DNA of 64,000 nucleotides from Ceratothoa steindachneri. Its lineage: Eukaryota > Arthropoda > Malacostraca > Isopoda > Cymothoidae. The position numbers were made by a program, and so were the translations under genes. The stretch is from assembly GCA_963969495.1 (NCBI GenBank), contig OZ018323.1, positions 80,548,919-80,612,918 of the forward strand. Reading direction: 5' to 3'. The notes under the pieces were generated by a model, which saw nothing but the letters and a program-made list of their open reading frames with translations, was not told the DNA's origin and did no database searches. Below, piece after piece: positions 10,101 to 22,100 of this stretch (position 1 is the stretch's first letter; every line of letters starts with the position of its first letter).

Positions 10101-13100
10101 GCCTCCCCCAAAAAGTCAACAAGTCCACCAGTCAATGTGCACGCACACGTCCCAAGTACAAGGGACAGGCGGTAGCGACCCCGCCCATCCCGGTGCCAGG
10201 ACAGGTATCGTGCGCGAAGATCACCCAAACTGGGAAATTCGACAAGAATGTGCCGAACAGTCTGGGGGACGACGCAGTCGTCGCAATAGGGCGCAGGCGA
10301 GCGCTCCATCAAATAGCGATGCGTCACACGAGTGTGTCCGATTCGGAGACGACAGAAAGCGACCTGTAGCCGTCGCAGCATTGGGGGATAGGTCCATGGG
10401 AACAGTCGCGGCGCAATGGCACGTAACTTTAAGTTCCCTTCGACCGTCTCCCATCTTCTTTGCCAAGCAGTCCGAAGAGCTGTCCGGATTCCTGCCATGT
10501 AGTTGGTGTGAGGAAGAGCCAAACGCTGGTCCGGTCGCAGACTCTTTGGCGCGCTCATTCCCCGCAATTCCTACATGTCCAGGAACCCAGAAGATAATCT
10601 TGACATCTGCCAGGCTCGCCAAAACCGTGGCGTCACGGATATCGCGAACCAGGGGATGCGGAGATTCCAATGCCCCGAGAGCACTCAGGGCGCTTTGTGA
10701 GTCGCTATAGATCACAATCCGGTCTTCGAACCGGGCACGTCGCGTAATCTCCCGTACCGAGTGGTGTATTGCCACCAGCTCGGCCATGAAGACAGACGCA
10801 GCGCCTGGAAGAGCCCCGCTGACTTCAAACAGAGGGGATACAGCGTGGAAGCCGAGCTAAGTAGAACCAGCAGAAAGGTTACGAAAGAGGGCAGAAACGA
10901 CGGTGCTCGTAGGCATATATGGGGCAAGAGTATAAGTGCCGTTTTTTTTTTAAATTATGAGGCATACGTTCCAGGCAGCTCCAGGCGCACCAGGATAAAG
11001 TCCTTAGCCTCGCAAAATGAGACGATCCGCAGCCTGAACTACCAGTATTTCCTTCTCCATCAGACACGCACAACATTGCTTTGAAGAAGGGGGAGGCGGC
11101 AAGTTGTTGAATAAGTGCGGCGTCACATTCACTGGAGAGCCATTATGTGTCATAAGGGGCCTCTTCATGGCCACCTCGGGAGGTTTGACGCATACGCCAA
11201 AAGGCTCCCGTCCGAGAAGCGTGTGGCTATCAATCAGGCTGGCAAATGCTCTCATTTGATGTATTATGTTACCTTTGTCTAAAATGCTACCATCAGTGGA
11301 GCGGAAAACTAGAAAACGCTTGAAGATAGCGGGCTCGAAAACGCAAGGTAGTCTGAATGAGGGGCCTCAACGTAATTGAGTCTCCGCTCAGCGCACTTGC
11401 GATTTTCCGTCTTGGTCTGGTCACTCGCCGAAGCGGCAGTGGACCCGTCATCTCCAGAGCCACCGCGGAGGGACAAGAATCTCAATTCCTAGTTTTTTCT
11501 CTCTTTTGGGTGAGGAAGCCAAATAGAACGGACTCAGTGAGGTCCTTCTAGAAGACGGAGAAGGGGGCTTGGCTGTCAAAGGGGCACCAGCAGGGGAAGA
11601 CAACCAACCTCTTCTCCTTGCGAGTCGTAGGAGAGCCGAGCCGCCCGACAAGAAGCTTGCTCAGATGCAAGCTTCTTGTTTGGACACTGAGCCCGAGTTA
11701 GACTCCATGGAAGATACTGCCCTCTGGAGCTGGGTTACCTTGATGACAATGTCCATCTCATGGAGGGCCTCAATGTGGCGGTCATCTCCACAAAGGCATC
11801 ATGTATCACAGTCGAGGACAATCTTTTCATGGCTCGTCTTGGATGGAGAGCCGAACACCATCGTAGAAAAGGGGGGCAGGCACACTAACCCCCTGTAAAG
11901 TTGATATGAACTGCATGACTGTACGGGGAACGGACCGACGGGAAGCCTGTCCACTGGTCCAAGGTGTGCATGGTTTGATCCCTTCCTCCCTGCCACCTAG
12001 GGAGAGGATGGGGGGGGTGAGACCGCGCTTGGAGGCGGATCTGCATGCGCTTCCGTTCGCTCAATGAGGTGATTGATCTCTCTCCTCATAAATCCTCGGG
12101 GGCGTCGGCTGCCTTAAGAGGATTTTGTACAGGGGAGAGGAGGATCTTGAAATTTCCACCTCAGGGGGCCTCCAAGTGCCCCTTCCCCATCTATCAATGT
12201 GTCAGGGATCTGTAACAGGTCCTCTGAGAAAGCACAGGGGAGGGAGGGTGATCTACATCCAGACAAGAGGTGGAGCTAACTGAGGGCAGCTCCAAAAATA
12301 GTTACGGACGCGGCCAGAGATGTCTCCGCTATGTCTCAGACTTAACACCCGCTTGAGTTGCAGCTGCTAACCAAGTACCATGAAACCTGTCATGACCGCA
12401 CTCGTCGGGAATCGAAACCGGTACCCAGGCGCAAATATCCAACGCCGAATCCACTAGTCAAGGGAGATATCCATGCTAAAATAATTATATAAGAGAGCTG
12501 GATCTAGAACTATCCACCTCTACCCAGGACTAAATTTCAAATATAAGTAGTCAAATGAAACTATAATTCCCCTCCCCCCTCGCAAAACTGTAGGCAAGGT
12601 CAACTTACCCGGGCTGGAGAGACACGGGGTTGAGGAACTGCTGGTAACCCAGTGAACGGTACATTAGAAGAGGAAGGAGTAGGACAAATGAGGGTAGTGG
12701 CTGGGGTGGTAGCTGTGATAGCAGTCACGTAACCCGATTCGGAGATCGTGACGGGCTGACTAGAAAACGTAATGGCGGAGGACGAGACTGAACTGACAGC
12801 GGCAGACGAGGATGACACGGACTCGCATTCCTTCGATTTGCTCTCCGCAGAATGCTTAATAGCGGCCTCGGAACAATGTTTCTGGCGGAGGAATAATCTG
12901 ACAATTCAGCGATATCAACAACCATAAATGACCGGTGGTTCTCCCTAAGTAAATACTAATTGACTACGCAAAACCTTACTCTAGACAGCTAATTAAGTTT
13001 TGATACATTTAGTTTAAACTTTCGGCCGTACCAAAAGAGATCGAGAAGTCGTCCATGTGGAGCATAGCGAGAACACATTGGGTAGAACCGAGGTGATACA

Positions 13101-16100
13101 GTTGATGATCTAGGCAAAGAAATTAACGATGAGGACACTAAGGGACACCAACAAATTGACTTTGGGGGCGACGGATGCCTCAGAAGAATATAGTTGGTCA
13201 AGACAGTTGAAGAGGCTCGGAGCTCTCAACATCGTGGATGCAGCTTTTTCACCTACAGTAAACACCAATTCGGGTTTCTGGGCCCAATTTCACCATAGCT
13301 AATACCTCAACATATTCTTGCTGTGTCCACAATTTTATTTTTGTTCCAGATAAAGTCAGGCGACTGCCTACTAAGGCATAAGTTGCCATAGTCATCTTAC
13401 AGCATAATACTAAAAAAACAAAAACAACACAAGCACTCCAGTGCAGGAACATGCGACCAATACCCAAGAGAGTAAAATAAAAATGGAGGCCAGGGAAGTG
13501 CTCCATCAAATGACTATGTCTGACTAGTGTGCCCAATTCGAATAAGACAGAGCGACCTAAAGCGGTCGCAGAATTAGGGGCAGGTCCATGGGGACAGTCG
13601 CGGCGCAATGGCACGCAACTCTGATTCCCTTTCTGCCGTCTCTCATCTTCTTTGCCAGGCAGCCGATATTCCTGCCATGTAGTTAGTGCGAGGAAGAGCG
13701 AAATGCAGACTCTTTGGCGCCTCACTCCCGGAAACAAGCAGATGATAATATCAACATCCACCCGGCTCGCAGCAAGCATAGCTTCACGGACAGTGCGAAC
13801 CAGGGTGTGTGGATATTCCAATGCCCAGACAGCACTCAAGGGGATCTGTGCGTCACTAGAGATCATAATCCAGGCACGAGTTATCTCCCGTACCAGGGCA
13901 GTATATTGCAACCAGATCACCAATAAAGGCGAACGTAGCGCCTGGTAGAGCCCCGTTGATTTTTAAAAGGGATACAGCATGGGAGCCGCCACATCCTGAG
14001 ACGAAACCATCTAGCGTGACACAAAGTGTGTTCCAAAAAGGTCGAACACAATACTCAGGGAGCTGTGGATGCTTTCGGAACAGAGGTGTGGCCATAAATA
14101 GTCAAGGGTAGCGGCCTGGGCAGAGCCAGAGGCATCTGCGCCTCTGCAAAAGAGAAGGTCGTCCACGTAGAGAGAGATGAGAACATATTCCGGCACCATT
14201 GAGGTGATATCGTTGATCCTCATCAGGGGAATGTGCGACACCGAGGACACTTCCCTGTGGGAGACCCTCTTCCTGCTCCTTTGGGAGAGATAGGGCTCCT
14301 CGCACAAAGAATCGACGATCCTGCAAAAGATTGAAAATAATGATTGGGAGGAATCCACTCGCACCATTGTGTGGCGAGTCTCTATGATAAAGTGATCACC
14401 AAGCAGCATCATTTGCTTTATCCAGATTGAAAAAAGTGTGGCATAGTGCTGTCTACAAAAGAAGGCCTCGCAGACGGCATTTTTCAGTCGGATGCTCTCG
14501 TGGAGTGGAACTTGCGGAAGCTGCACTGTGCAGAAGAAAGGCAGCCTCCGCTGTTCAGGAAAAAAGCTAATCTAACATTTACTAATTTATCTATCAAATT
14601 ACACATCCAGGTTAAAAAAATTGGGTGGGTTGTTTGCTGTTTGCACCTGTGCAGAAGTTGCCCAGTCACTCACCAAAGACTGTACCTCCCAAATGAGCAG
14701 ACAGAGAGGAGGGTGACAGGGTGGATTTCCTTACTAGGTCTTCTTAAACATCAACAGGACGCCCAGTATCTGGATCTGTTGTGGCAGAGCAAGAGACTTT
14801 TAGTTGGCCTGGCAGCCAACAAGGCAGTAAAGTCAGCAGGCCATAAGCAGTACAGCCTTATGTAATTGAGAATGGCAGCACTGAGGTGGTCAGCTCATTC
14901 AGCGCAGCGAAGGGGTTATTGGGGCTAAATGGACCTTCCCATTAATCAGGGTCCAATGCCCAGGAGCCCTCAAGTCTTGATCTCGTGCAACTTTCAAGCG
15001 TTGTTTATAGAGGTTCGAAAGCCTTTCTTTTGACACAGCATGAGGTAGCTGGTCAGGTTTTTACACCTAGACAAGGGGTTGAAGGGATAGTCTTTAAAAG
15101 AAAAGAATGGAGGTGGGAACGAAGAGAAAGTGCAGCAACTTCTCCCAACCCTATCAGATTTCAAGTAAACCCAGTGATGGGGTTTCTTTAATTTGCACTC
15201 AGACAGGGAGTTTTTTTATAATTTTAGGAGCCTATCGGGGCAATTGCCTACTTGGGCATAAGTCGCTGTATTCGACACAGCCTATTACTAAGCTATATTA
15301 AAAGCAAATAATGATAGAAATTACAAAGGCTAAAAATAAAAAAATAAAAAATAAAAAAAAGGAAGCGAGCTCCAGCGTCGGGTGTAGGCCCGCCTCCCCC
15401 CCACCCCCCCGCGCAGGAACATTAGACTCACAACAAACAGTCAAATAAAGTGGAGGAGACCAGCCTCCACCAAAAGGCGTCAGTGTGCACGAACTCGTCC
15501 CTAGTACAAGCGGTAGCGACCCCACTCGTCCCGGTACCGAGACGGGTAACGGACGCGAAGATCACTCTGACTGGGACATTCAACAAGAATGTGCCGAACA
15601 GTTTGGGGGACAACACAGTCGTCGCAATAAGGCGCAGGCGAGCGCTCCATCAAATGGCGGTGCGTCCAATTCGGAGACGACAGAAATCAACCTGAAGCCG
15701 TCGCGGCATTTAGGGGGTAGGTCTTTGGGAACAACCGCGGCGCTATGACACGTAACTTCAAGTTCCCCTCGACCGTCTCCCATCTTCTTTGCCAAGCAGC
15801 CCATATTCTTGCCATGTAATCGGTGTGAGGAAGAGCGAACCGCTGTTCTGGTCGCCCAGTCCTCGCGAACTCTTTGGCGCCCTCATTCCCACATGTTCAG
15901 GAGCCCAGCACAAGATAATCTCGACATCCGCCCGGCTCTCCAAAACCGTGGCGTCACGAATATCGCGAACCAGGAGATGCGGCTTCTCCAGGTACCAAGT
16001 GTAACAAGCTACCCCTCTGCAGAGAAGCACAGAGCAAACCAGACATACTAGGTTAGTCCCTTCTAAGCAAATACATCTGAAAAAGAAAGTAGGCGCATAG

Positions 16101-19100
16101 AGGGAAAGGGGAAACGCATCAGCTTCCCCTGGTCCTGTCCAAGAATTCAACCCAGTGAGCCAGGTATTTCCAAATGCCTGCTTCCAGGGTGTAGGCTGGT
16201 TCTCGTGTTCAAAAGCGTCGCCCTTTCAAGCACAGGGTAAAACAAAATTCTTTCCTAATACTAAACGATTATATGTACAATACATAATCAAAAGATCAGT
16301 CGCAGGAAGTTTCAAGCCATGACAATATTACTCCATCACCTCCAGAAGGGATTCCAGACAGGTCAATTAATGATGTAAGTCAAGAATTTTTCCCGTACCT
16401 TGATTTGAAGATGTGGTTGAGAGAAAACCTTCCTGGGATTCTGTGTGACAACTATTTTCTTATGTCCAATGGAATGAGAATATTTGATAGGATTATGTTG
16501 AGTGGCAGTGATCTGAAAGAGGAGATTAACATTTTCAAAAGAGCACCCTAATAGGCAAAATCCTCACACTCAACCAGAATCACTTAATTCTTTCACAATC
16601 AACCTTTACTTGAAATGCTTGTACACAGTGGCAAGGGGAAGGGGGACAGGTTTGGCCCCTGTGACTAGATATTGTCCAACAGTAACACCCCAATAAAGTG
16701 GAGCAGTTACCACAGTAGACACCATACCCTCAACAAGCACTTTTCCCATGTTATCCACTTAAACACCCACCCACACAATAACAAATCATTGAACATAAAT
16801 AACTTCTCCACTGAACACAATGTGGTGGATAGCTGCTGTGTGAATGGAGAGTAGATTTGGGAGCCATTTTCCCCACTTTGTCCATTATAGATTTTTTACC
16901 ACTTTACTTTAGTGTGTCCTTTTAACCTACTTTTCTTTATGATAGAAGAGTGTTTTGCTAGGAAGGGGGCTGGGATAGATCAGGGAAGATAGGTATTGGT
17001 AGTGTAGATTGTTTATTTAATATCTTTTTTATATGTGGTTTAAAATTTTTCTTCCATTGCAGGAGATAATTTGTAATAGAATTATAAGATTTTGGATGTT
17101 ATAAATTCTCAAAGATAAATTGTAGCCCACTTAATTTTTTCTGCTCAATCAGGCTTAATAATTTGGCACTGGGCAAATTTGTGGCAGTCGCAATCTTTAT
17201 ATTGGAAATCTTGACCCAGCCTTTGGCAGCCATTTTTTTGGGTCCATTTGGCTGACCTTGCTCCAATATCTTGGCAAATTTTGCAAGTCCCTTGGAGCCC
17301 ATTCTCTGCCTGCTTCCCAGCCAATTGTGTAAGGGGGGCGCCCTGAGACACTCAAGCGGAAGCCAGAGCCAGTTCCCGTCTGTTAGAAAGACATCTTACA
17401 CTCCCAATTCTCTCTCCCTTCCCACGAATTAAAGGAGGCCTGATAATTTTTTTGTACAGTCCGTAAATTGAAGTATCATTTATAAGGCTGAGGTGGCCAT
17501 TAGATCTCCAATAGATATTTTTGTCTCTATTTGTATCTCTATTTATATTTTATTTTGTAAATATTGATTGTTATTTTCACTGTAAATTTAGTAGATAAGG
17601 TAGAGGGTGCATACATCTTCTTTGCTGCCTAAAGTGGATTTATTTCTCAATCATTCGAGTCCCCGCCATAATGACTGCACACTTTACAAACCACCAGACA
17701 AATCACAACCTCAAGCACTCACTTGCCGTTGCTTCAGAAATCAACAAAATACATCTTAGACCATGTGGAACACAAACACCTACCACATTGCAAACTAGAG
17801 GTACTCAACCAACACAATACCCAACTACTGAAAGCATGGTAAAATCATCACAATCCCTAGAGCGACAAAGATCGCAATTAACATCCTCACACCATCCCAT
17901 TACTCTCCTTTGCACCCTTCCAAAGCTATAGAGCACCTAATTGTAAACCAGATAGTATCAAGCTACCAGAACAACATGGAACACCCCTGGTAACAATATG
18001 CATAAGCAATCTTTCAATGCCACACCCATCACACCCTCACTAACAAAATATACAACACCAACAGGCACAACAAAATGGCGGCTAGCTAACTATTTATAGT
18101 TAAACATGCTCATGTGACATTTGCTGGCTAGACATCAAACTCTCAAGTGGTGTCCACCAAGGGTCTGTATTGTGCCCCCACACTGCTTTAACCCCCACCA
18201 TGCATGATGTACCCATACTCACCCAAATTGAACTTCCACTTCTGAGCTGTTGCATGGGCCACTAGCACAGGAGCGTGTTATAAAAATTCCCACAGCATGC
18301 AACAGCCTCCCTCCACTCTAACCTGTTACCTCAAGACAGTCTCACAGACATTTCTGGTAACTTAATGAGGCCTACAGGAGCAAGCAGTGGGATCATAGAC
18401 TTTCTCCCTTAATGTTTCAAACAGTGGGAGGGAGCAGAGCTCATCTACTCCTGGAGAGCAATTAACAACATATATGAATGTGACATTGAATATCAAACAA
18501 ATGTACACCAAATCACTTGCACAACCTTCAGAAAAATGAATTAATACTCACTAATGGACTATGCAAGCACTTCTTGGGTTCCTCCCTCAAAGATTCCTCA
18601 ACAACACTCACCAGACCATACGCCCAGGCTTGACACGAGGCACACGATTTCTAACCCAGAGCACCCATTACACTACATAATAGCACAAATAAACAGTAAA
18701 ATATAAAATTTATACATCAAAGAAAAACGGTGTCAATGCTCAAACCCCAAACCAGCTTCCAGAAATATATCCAAACACACATACCACTCATTCTAGTCAC
18801 TTTCACACAAGACCCTGCTACATTCACAGCCCCCTGACATCCTCCCTCCCTAGAGAGGACAGTCCACCTAGCCTCCTAAGCTACCAGAAAAGGCTGTGGA
18901 TGTGACCATCACAGATGCTTGTCCAGAATGTAACCACACCCACACATAATGAAAGACAGCACAACACAATATTCACTCATTGGGGGCTCTGTGGGAAAAA
19001 CTGGTACAGGCTATATCCTTTCTCAGTAGATGTTCAGCCAGACAGCTTGATGATCAGTAGCACGGACAATGTTTACTCTAATTTACAAGCAATTTTCATT

Positions 19101-22100
19101 TATAATGTACACATTATAACTTGCACTTCAATAAAAAAGGTAAAGCCTGACTCATTTCCCCTTGTTGAATATGGCACTAAGTTCAGGAATCATTGGCCCC
19201 CAACTTGATCCAATCAAGAAAAAGTAAAACTCTGTCATGGTCATCATAAATGGACCAAGTTCCAAGAATCTAGCACTGGTAGTGATAAAGATTAAGAGGG
19301 CCTGACAGTTTGAAAGGGAAAGTGAGAATGGGTAATAGTGGTGAAAGTCTCCAGAATAACAAGGACTGCTCCAGGCCGGAGTTATGTTTGGAAACCTCTA
19401 CAAATGCACAGAAAAGAGAATAAGAAACAAAATGTTTGTAAGTTTAAAAGAAACACAAAAGCCATACACTGCTAGCTACTCACACTATGAAGCGGTTGAA
19501 TTATAGAGCTGTGCGAAACGGGTACAGGGGTGCCAGTTGCCATTATTTTTCTATACTCTACAATCAGCCTCTGCTGTAACGACTTATCCTGTTCTCCCAA
19601 AAGACCTTTCTTATTCTGGAGATCTTGAATTTGACTGTGAACCTTCTTTAGAGCCTGCAAAAAAGGTACATATCACCATTAACTGCTTTCCCAATCATAT
19701 TTTCGATACCAAAATGGGTGTTCACCACAATGGGGTGCTATATGCTGTAGCATCATGACCTTGGAAACAAATTTGAGAACAGATTGATATATTAAAAAAG
19801 CTTCCTCAGTGTCGAGTATAGAAATGGATACTAATCTTCACAAATATTTTGGAAGACAAGTGTCAGATGAAATTTAATGGCAATAGGTGTAAAGACATGC
19901 ATATGAGTACAGGGAATAATGACTTTTTATTATGATCTGAATCGTATCAAGTTAAAGGAAATTGATGAAAAATATTTATAGGTTTATTAACTTATGTGAG
20001 GCTAAAGTACATATAGTATCTTGAAGACAAGAACAATGCTAACAAAGTGCTAGGTGTTATAAAGGGAAATCAATCATATAAAAGCAGAGGTGATTTATAA
20101 ATCACAAGACATAACATAACTCAACAGATGACAAAAATCACAAGGGCTTATCAGAGGTTATCCAAGTGAATCAAAGAACCTAAGCAAAAGGCATCCATCA
20201 TTCTCATAAACTGCATACAGAATATTGATTGAAAAGCATCATCAATTAAGGCAAAATAAATAAAGTTTTTATATATATATATATTTATATACACACACAC
20301 ACACTTCAATCTAAAAGAAAATAAGTTTATTTATACAGATATATTTATCAAGATTACATTAAAGACTTGAAGAATTATACTATTCATATTATCCAGTGAA
20401 ATCTCTGTCAGCCTCAACCACATCCTCGTGTTGGAAATCCCATGCAGGCCTATTTAACAGTTCCCCTTTTAACTGGGTGATCCTGGACCTAAGCTCCACC
20501 TTGCTAGTGCATAGGTAATTGTTGGTCTGTCCGTCTCTTAACACCACCCCACACATAATAGTTCAGGGGGTTGCAGGCTGGGAAGTTGGGAGGCCAGATG
20601 TTCGGAATGATGTAGTTAAAAGAAATTGTCTGGCAGGCAAGACTAGGTGTCCTGCTTGTGTAGCATCGTGCAGTCCTACTGCCAATTTCTGTATCCAGGG
20701 CAACACCAACTTCTCCAGGAACTTGATGTAACCCTGCGGGAAGATAAACGGGAGCATAGCATGACCCTCGGTACTGACCACCCCAAACACTATGATGTGG
20801 ACCAGGAACTTGCTCTTCATGATTTTCGGACCATCTTTGGAGGACACAGCCAGCGATTGTTTTGTGAGTTAACAACCTGGTACCGGTAGAAATTCTTTTA
20901 GTCTGAGAATAACCACAGGCTTGAGGAAGGGGATGCTTCAGTTTGTTTACAAGCTTCACAGCATGCTACTTCTGCTTGTCGTTCATCTTCTGTGAGAAAA
21001 ACTGGCCCTTTCTCATCTAACTGCCTGATAAGAAGAGTATGGCACTCCCTTGTCTCTGGGTATGGAACTCATTAAACTCAGAATACAGATTACTTCAGTC
21101 AGACTCCTATCTCTAACTCCTTCAGACCTAACTATCCCCTCTCCTATTCTTATTCAAGCTTCCAGCACATTCTCATTCAGACTACCATGCAAATCATCAG
21201 TCAAATCACTTCCTCTCTCAGGGCGCTGAATCAAACTATCAAGTGAACAAGTTCCATCTCTTTTTCAGTCAACCTGCCCTGCCCTATCTATACACTACAT
21301 TCAGTTCTATCACTCCACTAGGTCTACCTTCCACCCTTCATGCATACTTACATCCCTTTTCATATGATGCATAAAATTTCTCAACCTCAAGTATTCATGA
21401 CAAAAATGACTTTTTTTTTCCTTTCCAAAGCAACATTTGCACTTCCTACAAAACACTTCAACCCCTTATGGTCTTATACTATATACAGACTAGAAGCATA
21501 CTTCTGGCATCGAAACAGAGCCGTATTGGTCACTCCAGGTCAGCTCAATCAAAGATTTTCGGGGCCCAGTTCCAATTTGTCTCATTTTGGTAGGCTTAAA
21601 GATCTCATTGAAGCAAGTAAAAACATATAGGTCTTAATATTCTAGGTCGCACCTTTCATGAGCTACAACTGTGAAGTTTGACCCTGGGGGTCAGTTTCAG
21701 GGGGTACTGCCTTTGGTCAGCAGTCAATATCTAAGCTCCTTGACAACCTAGAGACACCATTTTAAAGCTGCTGGAGAGCTCTACAACTTTATTTAAATAA
21801 CCTTTTCTGTATTAGGTCAAGTAAAATAATATGTTGACCTTTGACCTCAGATAACAAAATAAGGTATACTCCAATTTTTTTTAAACATTGTATTTTGTAG
21901 GTATATATATATAAGCTTCCATCTAAAAGTTTCATGTTGTGATTTAATATGGTTAGGGCAAGGTACCCAGTTGAATACACCTGCATAACTCAATTTTATG
22001 AAATTATTTTATACAGGGTGACCCCGAAAAAATGGGCCTGCACACACTTTTTGTGATATATCCTTCATTCATGAGCTAATCACCCTTACTTTGCAGGACA

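Noticed and set aside
10135..10710. Plus-strand 191-codon frame
   Set aside because: It is antisense to the RNase H region of LINE copy A3. The minus-strand reading has the conserved motifs.
12609..12897. Alternative acceptor for exon 6 at 12898-12900
   Set aside because: It has a poor pyrimidine tract and does not keep the frame with exon 5, whereas the acceptor ending at 12882 does both.
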